A stretch of DNA of 64,000 nucleotides from Liolophura sinensis (Eukaryota > Mollusca > Polyplacophora > Chitonida > Chitonidae). The notes under the pieces were generated by a model, which worked only from the letters and a program-made list of their open reading frames with translations, made no database searches and was not told the origin of the DNA. Shown here in pieces: positions 22,997 through 30,984 of the stretch (the stretch's first letter is position 1; the number at the start of each line of letters is the position of its first letter). The stretch lies in contig NC_088301.1 in NCBI RefSeq assembly GCF_032854445.1, positions 28,382,402-28,446,401 of the forward strand, read 5' to 3'. The position numbers were made by a program, and so were the translations under genes.

Positions 22997-23550
22997 CTAG
23001 GTGTAATATATAGATATAGCGGGCGTATCAGTCATTAGCAGGAGCTTAGAATGCGGATTGTTCTTGAGCTTCTGTCGAACCTCTGCCTTTTCGCTCTCGG
23101 CCTTCTCTCCCACCTTGTCTGCTCGCGAAAGTTTTTGAGGACGGCGTTGTATTTCTGAGTGAGGACCCAGACGCTTTGATTTGCATGACGGCCCGAGAAA
23201 GCCATGAATGACAGCATGTTTAGTTTTTTCTTCATCGCCTCCAACGGGCTACAATCATCGATGATATATAGGGTGGGCTCCCCCTCGAACATTCTGTAGA
23301 AAGATTTCAGGCATTCGTTTAGCCGCTCGCCGGGATCAAAACAATAGACCTCAGGGTCAGACAGTATCCATCGCCGCCGGTACGCCTCGTTATGCTTAAG
23401 AGTGGGGCACAGGATCGCAATGTGATGAAAGAAACCGTGGAAAGGGCCCTCAAGCAGGTCAAGCACGAAGACTGTTTTGCCGCAGTTCGTCTGCCCACAG
23501 ATAATCGCGCAGTGGACGTCATCAATAAAGCGCGCTAACAAATCTACCAT
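22997..23550 (-). pseudogene. FtsK/HerA-type genome packaging ATPase (copy 1), frameshifted near the 3' end
   Basis: It starts at ATG 23,550 inside the capsid gene's last codons (29-bp overlap). Walker A is IICGQTNCGKTVFVLDLL and Walker B is LYIIDDCS, followed by FSGRHANQSVWVLTQ, the sensor-like region of A32-type packaging ATPases. After NFREQTRW the frame shifts. The expected charged tail is legible in the next frame to a TAG at 22,997. The protein would pump element DNA into the capsid. Walker A lysine and the Walker B acids are intact here, unlike copy 3. Confidence 0.88.
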
Positions 23551-24715
23551 TCTGGATGTGCAGCTTTGCGTCCATGATCACATAAAGATATACGTTCAAC
23601 ACGCCGGGATCTTCTCTCTCTTTTGTCACCTGCATCGTAATCCCCTCGCTGGCCTTCAGAACGCGCCTCCCACTGCCATGCAGCTCGTCATCGTCGCTTG
23701 TCCTCAGGTCAAGCCAGAAGGCGTGTTTGTGTGTCAAGAACTCTTCCAGGGAGACGTCTGCCAGGCCTAAGTCTTTTACGACCCTGGTCACCTCAGGGTC
23801 CCGCTTCTTAAGGGGTGAGCTGGCGAAGAACCTCTGGATCTCGCCCCATTGCTAGTACGCCCGCATGCCCTGGCTCTACAGCTGATTGGTGACCCCATCT
23901 ATTGTGACTTCTACTTTGGTGATCTTCGGGTTGTAGAAGGATTCCGACCTCCTCTCCCACGGGGTTCTTTTAGCCTCGAACAGCATGAGGATGCCCTTCA
24001 TTGCTCTCGCTGGAGTGTTCAGGTTTATGTTCCAGAGAGTATCAGACTCCTCATCGGTGACCATATCGAACTCCAGGCTGATGTTGTCGATGGTGTAAGC
24101 CGTGTCATCGTCTGTTGTCTTGATGATCCGGCTGTAATCGTTGAACGTCAGTTCGTACTCCAGTCGGTCGGCCAAGGCACTCTGGTAGAATGGCATGTGG
24201 CCATCTAGAAGCTGAAAGTCTAGCGGGATGTGGAACCGGCTGCCAAAGGCGCGAGCGATGGCTTTTTCTGCAGCATTGTCGTTACTTGCGTCCTCCGCTC
24301 CGACTCGAAGTTTAAGCATGTTTTCGTTGCCGATGCCTTGGTAGGCCGCATTCCTCCGTTTGTTTTTGGTCAGCCATAAGTCGCCGTAGCAATGGAACAC
24401 ATCAGAGTCGTCGATGGACATTATCTCTCTCCCGCTGATTCTGATCGTGGTTTTTTTTACTACTGCGCGTCCGAGATTCCCGACCACTGTGGCGTTCGAG
24501 TCTTCTGAATTGATCGTGATCGTGAAGGCCAAGCGCACGGTACCAGGCACAATGACGTCATTTAGATCGAGGTTGGGGAAGCGGACCAAGAGTTGTTGAT
24601 TCTGGTTGATCGTACTTCGGTTGTTGGTGACGACCAACGACTGCCGTACACCTTGTACCCCAGGGGGCTTACGGAGTGTTCTGAAAGGGTTTAGCCTGCG
24701 TCCGTATGCATCCAT
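23522..24715 (-). pseudogene. Polinton major capsid protein (copy 1), two in-frame stops
   Basis: It starts at ATG 24,715 (MDAYGRRLNPFRTLRKP). Ordered blocks are VRLAFTITINS, SIDDSDVFHCYGDLWL, FGSRFHIPLDFQLL, NINLNTPARAMKGILMLFE and FYNPKITKVEVTIDGV, ending with FWLDLRTSDDDELHGSGRR and a VYLYVIMDAKL strand. These fit the Polinton double-jelly-roll capsid family. Two TAG codons (23,876-23,878 and 23,852-23,854) interrupt it. About 30 codons present in copies 2 and 3 (LARQIRTQ...RHRKFV) are missing before SDTLWN as an in-frame deletion. It is divergent from the coiled-coil gene across 26 bp. Confidence 0.88.
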
Positions 24716-24741
24716 TGTGTGTATGGAAGGTATACCTTGCA
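24716..24741. promoter_or_regulatory. 26-bp bidirectional promoter with a 12-bp palindrome
   Basis: Only 26 bp separate the divergent start codons of the major capsid gene (24,715, minus) and the coiled-coil/membrane gene (24,742, plus). They contain the perfect palindrome AAGGTATACCTT (24,727-24,738). Copies 2 (43,942-43,967) and 3 (about 58,793) keep it with one substitution each. A symmetric TATA-like or operator site driving both transcripts is the simplest reading. Confidence 0.55.
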
Positions 24742-26141
24742 ATGTTCAATGCGAGGATTATAGCAGACTTTGAAAATCCGGCTTTCGAAGATGCCAAAGA
24801 GGACAACGCCCAAGACAATGTCGGAGAGGAGAACAACATCGACGACGAGCTGACCCCTCTCCTTGAAGGTAGTGATGTTCCCGAGCAACAAAGCGGGGGT
24901 CCGCTCGTCAGAAACCTTCAACCAGAGATGAAGCTGTCCGCCGTGAATGATTATTACAATGCCTTGGCGGAAGCGGATCCCAGCCTTACCCCCCTCTTTC
25001 GCGATTACGCGAAGTTTGAGGTTGTCCGAGGGCGTCTGCGACTCGTGGCCTACCCCGATCTGGACATCATCAACAAACGAACAGGTAGACCGCTATCCCT
25101 CACAACAGTCGCCAATAAAGGGGGGGGGGGGGGGTTGACCTTGTTAAGGGGGAGCTGGGCTTTGTAGACTGGAAAAGAAGCAAACAGCTATCGTTGCATA
25201 AGGAAGCAGTCGCAGCCCTGGAGACAGCGAGTTCAGAACTCGGTGCCGCGGCCGCCGAGGCAGATATCATAGAGCTGAAGGATTTAAACCAAGCAGCGAA
25301 AAAGGCCGCTGATGCAGTCCACACACTGGAAACACGCTTGACGGATAGAGAGGTCGGGCGGATTCTTAGAACGATTAACGACCCTCCTCTTCCCATACAA
25401 GAGATTCCCGACCCTCCTCTTCCAGTGCGAGAACTTCTGGCGCTTAACGAAGCACTGAAGAACTTTGAAGGTGAACACGCGTATAACACCGCCAGGCTGA
25501 AAATTTTTGATAATGCAATGGCAGAAGAAAAACAGAAGTTGCGGGAGGTCCCTGATGATGATAATGAAGCTATTAAAGGCTTGCGTAGCGAAATCGAAGG
25601 CCGAATAAAAAAGCTCGAGGACGAGAGGGTGGCCCGGCTCGAAGCAGCCTCTATAACGGCCGAAGCCCTGCGCACGCAAATACACCGCATCAAGCAGACG
25701 ATCGATTGCATCCTACACAAGGATACCACTCTGGCCGAGCGCGTCCGCACCCTCTTCCGGGAGCAGGGAATAACCGTGGTCTCCATTCTCACGGCAATTG
25801 GGATGGCGATCTCGACACTGGGGCTAGCGATAAAGTTGGCGCTGACTGGCGGGTCCGGCGGGAGCATCCAGCCAACACCACCTTCAGCCGACGGGCATGG
25901 TCTTACAGAATGGGTGAAAAAGCATCTTTAGGCTTTGGCGCGCACCCTTGGCAAGCTGGCTGGGAAGGCTGCTGCTGCGATTCCGGGTATTATTGGCAGT
26001 ATCGTGTCCTGGCTACTGAACCTTCTCGGGAAAGCAGCTGGGTGGCTGGCCGATAATGTTTGGACTCTAGTCATCGCAGTAGGTGGCCTAATACTCGTGG
26101 CTGTTCGCAATTATTTAACGCATAGTCCACAGCAGCAGTAA
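24742..26141 (+). pseudogene. Polinton coiled-coil and membrane protein (copy 1)
   Basis: It starts at ATG 24,742 and is about 465 aa. It has an acidic N-terminus, then a KFEVVRGRLRLVAYPDLDIIN block, then a poly-G run of 15 (25,120-25,134) that breaks the frame. A long Ala/Glu/Lys-rich coiled coil follows (25,194-25,700, ELKDLNQAAKKAADAVHTLE), then RTLFREQGITVVSILTAIGMAISTL and a Gly-rich linker. After a TAG at 25,929-25,931 comes a hydrophobic C-terminus IPGIIGSIVSWLLNLLGKAA plus a VIAVGGLILVAVRNYL membrane helix. The Trp-containing amphipathic segment suggests membrane insertion, perhaps at virion entry or exit (inference). The 3' end overlaps the convergent gene by 27 bp. Confidence 0.75.
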
Positions 26142-27405
26142 GCCGATGCCAACCCCAGCGACAACGATGGCTGTCTTCTCCGCATCATGATTCTTTAGGG
26201 GTTCTGCGGTGAGTGATGGGACGCTTTCTTGTGGCTCAACGAGGGAAGGTGGTGGGACGCTTTCTTGCGGCTTAACGTGGGAAGGTGGTGGGACGCTTTC
26301 TTGCGGCTTTACGATCACGTGGAAAGGTGCGCGCTTGTGCAAAGTGGGCGGTACTTTAGCGTTCACACCCTCATTGGCGCCTAGCTTCTGGTCCTCTGTG
26401 GCCACGACGATTTTGTTGTTGTAGTTCGCCACATGGCCGATCTGCAGAAGCATGTCGCTGAGGGCCATATATAGGCCTATGCCATATACAAAGTCTACAG
26501 CGCTCCCGGCATACTGTAGCACGTCCTGGTAGCGTTTGATAGCAGACGGAAGGTCGATCGGAGAGGAAATAGCGTCTTCAACGTTCGCGGCAAACTGTTT
26601 TTGCGCGTCGAAGGCTGTGCCCGTGCCTAGAATACGCGCCCTTGTTTGCGCCTGGGCGCCTAGAATAGCCCACACGTATGTCCGGATGGAATCGTTTAGG
26701 CGCTCTACGCCCAGCTGCATGAATCCTTGGGATTTGTCGGCAATAAACGACGCCCAAGCCTCCTCGGCGTCCTGCTGGATGTAGTCGACGTGGAGCGCTG
26801 TAGGCTTTCTAGAGAACGACATCCTGCTCGGATCGAAGGTCCCATCGCCAATGGGACTGTAGCCCGTTCTCGTGATATAGTTATATGCCACTCCGAGGCC
26901 GTGATTCACCCCCCTGCGCCTGCAGTCTGTGTGCTTATCTACGCGGAATTCCCTACAAATCCTCTCATAGGCCCTCTCGTCGTAGGGGGTTTTTGAATGC
27001 CGCCCACGCTCTGTCTTGCGGCAGGGGGGCCTGGATCTCTTCCAAGATCCGCCTAACTTGGTAATACACATGGAACGTGTACAGGGCCCTGATTTGCTTG
27101 TCGGGGGCAAGAAGATGGTCTTTTACAGAGACGCCGCAGCCCGTGGTTGCGCACCAGACCGCAAAGTTCACTTGGTTCTGCCAGAATTGCATAGGATTGG
27201 TGTTCCAGGCCCGAACAATGTCATTGCTGGTTATCTGTGGCAGCCGGTACTTGGCCAACACATCTGTGAAATGGACTGGAAAGGCCTTCTTTTCATCGAT
27301 GTAGATGTCAAATCGCGTGAGCTGCTCTGCGTGGGTTTGGATACTATGAAATGCCCCGGCCTTGTAAGTGGCCTCTCTATTGAACCTGTAAGCCTCGCTG
27401 TTCAT
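26115..27405 (-). pseudogene. Conserved ~430-aa Polinton protein with Pro-rich repeats and a C-terminal membrane helix (copy 1)
   Basis: It starts at ATG 27,405 (MNSEAYRFN...). Conserved-looking blocks are GAFHSIQTHAEQLTRFDIYI, LPQITSNDIVRAWN, FWQNQVNFAVWCATTGCGVS and, after a +1 frameshift in an ACCCCC tract near 26,990, AYERICREFRVD, MSFSRKPTALHVDYIQQDAE and RLNDSIRTYVWAILGAQAQT. The C-terminus has three PQESVPPPS repeats (26,215-26,320) and a hydrophobic anchor TAIVVAGVGIGLLLLW. I recall homologues in cnidarian and mollusc Polintons but no assigned function. The anchor and repeats suggest a virion surface or membrane protein (inference). The start is 10 bp from the divergent penton-like gene. 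Confidence 0.72.
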
Positions 27406-27415
27406 CGTGGCTAAA

Positions 27416-28075
27416 ATGTTCATCACATTGTCTGACATTCTAAATGGGGCACAGCACACGCTGCCTCATGCCCTTAACAACCTGGACGGCCGCCTTAAAA
27501 CCGCCCTTCGCGAGATAACATTCTATCCAGCCTGGGTGAATATCCCCACCGGAGTGGGCTTCTTGCTTGAGGGCAAACGTGTTGAAGTGCCGACGGGCTA
27601 CTACAATGTCTGTACGCTGGACAAGGACATGTTCCGCCGGCATGGGGTTTCTCTGGGATTGAATGAAGCCACGGACCGCTTAGTCCTTACCCTCCCTAAG
27701 AATTCCATCATAACGCTCCAAGAGCTTGCCCCCATCTTAGGGTTCTCCGACGGGATTGCGCCCATAGGGGGGACTATAGAGGGTGAACAGCCACCTAACT
27801 TAGTCCCACACAAAGAAGTCTTCGTGCATTAGGATGAACTGAGCACCTCAGAAAACGTGAGAATAACCTCAGATTTTAGTGGCGGTTCAACACCACTTCA
27901 GGCCATCGCCGTGACTGGTGAAGAGATAAACTGCGGGAAGACGGTTTCATTTCCCAACCCACGGTACAAAGCCTTGCGCGCCGACTATATAACGCACTTA
28001 ACCGTGGCACTTTTAAACAAAAGCGGCAAGTATATTAATGTAGAGTACCTCAGTGCTACCATAGAAATACAATAA
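27416..28075 (+). pseudogene. Penton-like minor capsid protein (copy 1), one internal stop
   Basis: Starting at ATG 27,416 (MFITLSDILNG...), about 220 codons run with a single TAG at 27,830-27,832. Blocks include LREITFYPAWVNIPTGVGFL, VEVPTGYYNVCTLDKDMF and, after the stop, DELSTSENVRITSDF, FPNPRYKALRADYITHLTVAL and a final strand YLSATIEIQ. Size, position in the virion gene group and the strand-rich pattern match the single-jelly-roll minor capsid (penton) of Polintons. I base this on remembered family resemblance, not on a structure comparison. The open frame can also be read 9 nt upstream from a GTG. Confidence 0.62.
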
Positions 28076-28077
28076 GT

Positions 28078-28855
28078 ATGGTGGACGCAGCCGGTCCCAG
28101 GTCTGCGTGCCTGTCTTTAAGCGACTTGGCAGATGTGTCGGAGTTCGAATTTCAAGGCCAGGAAGGTGCGAGCAGAACCTGCCAAGTTTGCTTTCCTTCA
28201 AGATGTCTCATCCTGTGTAGAGCAAGAGCGCAGGTCGCCGTCTGAGGTGATTGAAGAACATAAACTCTCTTTAATTCGCTTTAAAGACCGCTTTGTTCTT
28301 ACCAGAGCTAGCGAACCCAATTGGTTTGTGGATGTGAAGGTGACCCCGATGACGGTCCAGGTCGCCGGGTCCCATCGTAACTGGGTGAGAAATGTTTTCA
28401 ACTCCGGAACCTGTTTCGTGTCGTGGTTACCTACAGTCAGCGACTGTTATATATATCAGGGCAGAAGTGGCCACTTCGCAATGAATGAGGGGTTGGCAGG
28501 GCCCGTGCGTCTTACCGCGCAAATCGAATTTAAGGGCGCACTACTAATAAACCCTGGATGTATACTTATCTTCGACCTCATACTTGGCGATGCTGAAGAA
28601 TGCCGTTGCACTTTGATTACCGGGGTAAAAATAAGGTGGCCTGCGGAGCACGATAGAAAGGATCTCAGACTGATGATCAAATTACAGACCCAGGGCGACC
28701 CAATCATCCGAAGCTCTCTCGAGGATATACGAGTCGTCATTGGGGGTGTTTTAAATCTCGATGTAATCCAATTAGAGTGCAGTACAGGCCTTCGCCACTT
28801 TTGTGTTAGTAACCCCGATGACAATTTAGAGTTTACCGACGTTATTGATTCGTAG
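28078..28855 (+). pseudogene. Beta-rich Polinton protein of unknown role (copy 1), frameshifted
   Basis: The intact copy 3 version (54,688-55,548, 286 aa) defines the frame. Copy 1 starts MVDAAGPRSACLSLSDLADV (28,078), loses frame near 28,150 with a small deletion, and continues LSLIRFKDRFVLTR, WFVDVKVTPMTVQ, VFNSGTCFVSW and RSSLEDIRVV to the end FTDVIDS. The alternating hydrophobic pattern suggests a beta-sandwich, so a virion or receptor-type structural role is possible. It lies between the penton-like gene and the glycine-rich gene on the same strand. Confidence 0.65.
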
Positions 28856-28865
28856 GATAGACAAT

Positions 28866-29528
28866 ATGGGGCGGCTGTACCCGACGATAACGGATGAAGA
28901 GCCGACGGATGACCACCCATTGACCCCGACCGCGCCGATGGTGGAAAACCCACCGGAGGGCGTGGCGCACGCCCATCGCCTGCAGTATATCAGCGAAATA
29001 CAGAGGCAGCTTTAATCTGAGCGAGATCTCCACCGGGCCTTGTACAAAAAGTACCAGCGCGGTGTCTTACCCGCCGAGGCCCTTGATTCGGCCATGCTCA
29101 CGGCCGGTTTGGGGCTAGGGGTTGCAGGTGTGGGACTACTCACAACAATACTTGCAGCCTCTGCTGTCTTGGCCATGGAAGCTGCGGCCTTAGCTTGCGG
29201 TGTCTTAAATGCCGCCGGAAAATTCGTTAGCCGCCGATTTTACGCAAAGGCCAAGAAACATAACGATATACGGCCGTTGGCTGGGGCCAAACTCAACAGC
29301 ATCCGTGCGCAGGTATCTACGGCATTATCTGATGGTGTTATTTCGGACGTAGATTACAGGCAAGTCGTTCAGGAGCTCAAGAACTACTCTGATCTGAAGC
29401 AGGAGATACGCGCTAAGTCTCGTAAGACATTTAACGCCGTAGAGATCGATGAAAGCACGAAAAAACAGCTTATAGATCGCGGCCGAAAACTAGCTCGGCA
29501 AGAGCTGAAAAACGCTCTTTCCGAATGA
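28866..29528 (+). pseudogene. Polinton protein with Gly/Ala-rich hydrophobic core (copy 1)
   Basis: It starts at ATG 28,866 (MGRLYPTITDEEP), has a Pro-rich N-terminus, and GVAHAHRLQYISEIQRQL is followed by an in-frame TAA near 29,013. It then continues LYKKYQRGVLPAEALDSAML. A hydrophobic Gly/Ala-rich hairpin follows (TAGLGLGVAGVGLLTTILAA, LAMEAAALACGVL), and the C-terminal helix has STALSDGVISDVDYRQVVQELKNY-type residues. The hydrophobic hairpin suggests membrane insertion. Homologues occur in other invertebrate Polintons as I recall them. It is the last gene of this strand group, and only about 10 bp separate it from the upstream gene. Confidence 0.68.
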
Positions 29529-29539
29529 TGTTCTGGGGG

Positions 29540-29788
29540 TTAGGGTTGTTGCCTCATTAGCTCGGGCAGCAGCCGGTTTTCATAATATTGCCGGATGGGC
29601 TCGGGGTGATCCACCGAAGCGCACACGTCGTTGGTGAAGAGCTTCAGCAGGAGCAGCCGGCCGGCGTGGACGCGGCCGTCTTCAAACATGCTGTGGGTGA
29701 CTTCTTTGTAGCCTCGCAAGTCTTGCACCGTCCCAACTAACTTCGCCCAAATAGGCCGGCTGGTCGTTTCCAGCGCGGGAGATCCCAT
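29540..29788 (-). CDS. 82-aa protein present only in Polinton copy 1
   Basis: This intact frame from ATG 29,788 has a GGTATACA box 20 nt upstream (29,809-29,816 on the opposite strand), like other genes of the element. The sequence has GKLV-like, DLRGYKEVTHSMFEDGRVHA and LLLLKLFTNDVCA segments and no signal peptide. Copies 2 and 3 lack this gene between the glycine-rich gene and the TIR and have unrelated DNA there. I recognise no family with confidence. The promoter-like box and intact frame support it as real. Confidence 0.55.
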   Translation of the reverse strand: MGSPALETTSRPIWAKLVGTVQDLRGYKEVTHSMFEDGRVHAGRLLLLKLFTNDVCASVDHPEPIRQYYENRLLPELMRQQP

Positions 29789-29850
29789 GATTATTCATTA
29801 TATTCGCTGTATACCTAATAAGATATTTCGATAGCCACCAGACCCTCCGC

Positions 29851-29987
29851 TGGGGGGCCTCTATTTGCCAAGGGGAGGGTTTGCCAGAACCCTCCTTCCC
29901 TATGCTTATGTCTTTTCACGAGAGGGGGCTGGGGGCCTCCATTTGCTAAATGGGGGGTGGCCCAGAACCCTCCTTCCCTATACTACT
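29851..29987 (-). repeat. Polinton copy 1 right terminal inverted repeat
   Basis: This is the reverse complement of 16,047-16,182, ending CCCTATACTACT directly before AACAG (29,988-29,992), which repeats the AACAG at 16,042-16,046. The two-module internal structure seen on the left is preserved. Confidence 0.9.
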
Positions 29988-30773
29988 AACAGGGAATCCA
30001 CGCAAGGTATACTCGAACAGATTGAGTTATACCAAAAGGTTAAATTCATCTGGTCGATTGACCCATTAGGAACCGCCTTCTACACTGACCCCAAAGGATT
30101 TTTTTTTTTTTTTTTTTTGATTGGTGTTTTACGCCGTACTCAAGAATATTTCACTTATACGACGGCGGCCAGCATTATGGTGGGTGGAAACCGGGCAGAG
30201 CCCGGGGGAAACCCACGACCATCCGCAGGTTGCTGGCAGACCTTCTCACGTACGGCCGGAGAGGAAGCCAGCATGAGCTGGACTTGAACTCACAGCGACC
30301 GCATTGGTGAGTGACTCCTGGGTCATCACGCTGCGCTAGCGCTTTAACCGACTGAGCCACGGAGGCCCCGACCCCAAAGGAAGAGCATCTAAAGAAGAGC
30401 CAACTTGACATCACAGTAAGTGAAAGAATAACAAACGAGATCAAGTGTAGGGCTTGACGTGACCAGCCGATTGATTGGACTGGGCCCATCCGACCTCCCG
30501 TCTCTCTCCAAGTAAGGGCCAAAGTGGCGTGTTGGGCGTGAAGATCTCGTACGACCAACACACCCTCATCCAACAGGATCCCGTCCTCGGAGATTACGGG
30601 TCGCGACCCACGGCAAACAGGTCGCTTCCCGGTTGCCTCTCACACAACCGAGAAGATTTGAACCTATTTTATTCACCGGGCTCATACAGGAGAGCTCTAG
30701 GTTAGTCGTCTTTTACGACAAGCTTGCGTAGAGGGCTGAGGTCATATTCTTATTGCCCCGGAAACCCCACCAT
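29988..30773 (-). other. LINE 5' untranslated region, carrying a SINE
   Basis: Beyond the Polinton this is the distal 5' part of the LINE. On the minus strand it begins ATGGTGGGGTTTCCGGGGC, includes GTCGTAAAAGACGAC and a GGAGAGAGACGGGAGGTCGG block, and continues across the Polinton to 15,945. I see no coding frame. The retroposon-like motifs match 5'UTRs of molluscan Nimb/I elements as I remember them. A SINE interrupts it at 30,099-30,369. Confidence 0.6.
30099..30369 (-). mobile_element. tRNA-derived SINE with 12-bp target duplication
   Basis: On the minus strand the head reads GTGGCTCAGTCGGTTAAAGC (A box) and GTGAGTTCAAGTCC (B box), a tRNA-type internal promoter. The body includes GTTTCCCCCGGGCTCTGCCC and GAGTACGGCGTAAAAC, and the tail is poly-A (20 T at 30,099-30,118 on the plus strand). 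GACCCCAAAGGA flanks both sides (30,087-30,098 and 30,370-30,381). The same family occurs at 36,608 and 59,568. It is not a functional tRNA gene. Confidence 0.9.
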
Positions 30774-30984
30774 AACAGAGATTATGGCTATGAGAGAAGA
30801 ACTAGCCAAGCCTCAGACAAAAGGGGGCTGTCAAAATTGCAGAAAATCTGGTGCAGAGAAATGGAACCACTGTTTTATTTGTGGATCAGAGGAACATTTC
30901 ATGTGTGGATGTAAAGCTAGGAAGCGTGTGGGAAAAGGAAACCGTCCGGCAAACGACAACAGGTCACCACAGAGGGGAGAATGA
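30774..30984 (+). pseudogene. gag: Gypsy gag, 3' part with zinc knuckle
   Basis: Continuing the gag frame broken at 11,229, it reads a short helix (MAMREELAKPQTKGG), a CQNCRKSGAEKW segment and a CX2CX4HX4C knuckle (CFICGSEEHFMCGC), then a basic tail (KARKRVGKGNRP) to a TGA at 30,982-30,984. The knuckle would bind element RNA in the particle. Its stop overlaps the next frame's ATG as ATGA. Confidence 0.75.

Larger units (their letters stand above)
16047..29987 (+). mobile_element. Polinton/Maverick copy 1, complete with TIRs and 5-bp target duplication
   Basis: The element begins AGTAGTATAGG and ends CCTATACTACT, with inverted repeats of about 136 bp, and is flanked by AACAG at 16,042-16,046 and 29,988-29,992. 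Genes include protein-primed PolB, retrovirus-type integrase, packaging ATPase, major capsid and penton-like proteins, plus six or more family-specific genes. It is about 13.9 kb and more G+C-rich than the surrounding DNA. Relative to copies 2 and 3 it lies in the opposite orientation. PolB, integrase, capsid and several other genes have stops or frameshifts, while two to four small genes remain open. Confidence 0.93.
11230..30773 (-). mobile_element. Nimb/I-like non-LTR retrotransposon (LINE), split by Polinton copy 1 and a SINE
   Basis: On the minus strand it reads 5'UTR (30,773-29,988 plus 16,046-15,945), ORF1 with zinc knuckles (to about 14,700), then ORF2 with endonuclease, reverse transcriptase and RNase H, then a short 3'UTR ending in a TCATT-type simple tail at 11,230-11,246. 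It is flanked by AACAGA on both sides (11,224-11,229 and 30,774-30,779), and removing it rejoins Gypsy gag codons in frame. The ORF1-EN-RT-RNaseH order and motifs fit the I/Nimb group. Stops and frameshifts in both ORFs show it is inactive. The piece 13,923-14,060 is ORF2 linker without a clear domain. Confidence 0.85.

Noticed and set aside
26209-26424. Gly/Thr-rich repeat protein on the plus strand (repeated GGTLSCG)
   Set aside because: It is the antisense of the PQESVPPP repeats of the ~430-aa protein. Similar shadows appear at 42,280-42,492 and 57,111-57,323.
16047-29987. Integrated bacteriophage or bacterial contamination
   Set aside because: The region has phage-like functions, but the integrase is retrovirus-type, TIRs and target duplication lie within an animal LINE, and the capsid, PolB and ATPase set is that of Polintons.
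30290-30369. A functional tRNA gene
   Set aside because: A and B boxes are present but the cloverleaf is not preserved, and the sequence is joined to a SINE body with a poly-A tail and target duplication. The same applies to 59,740-59,806.
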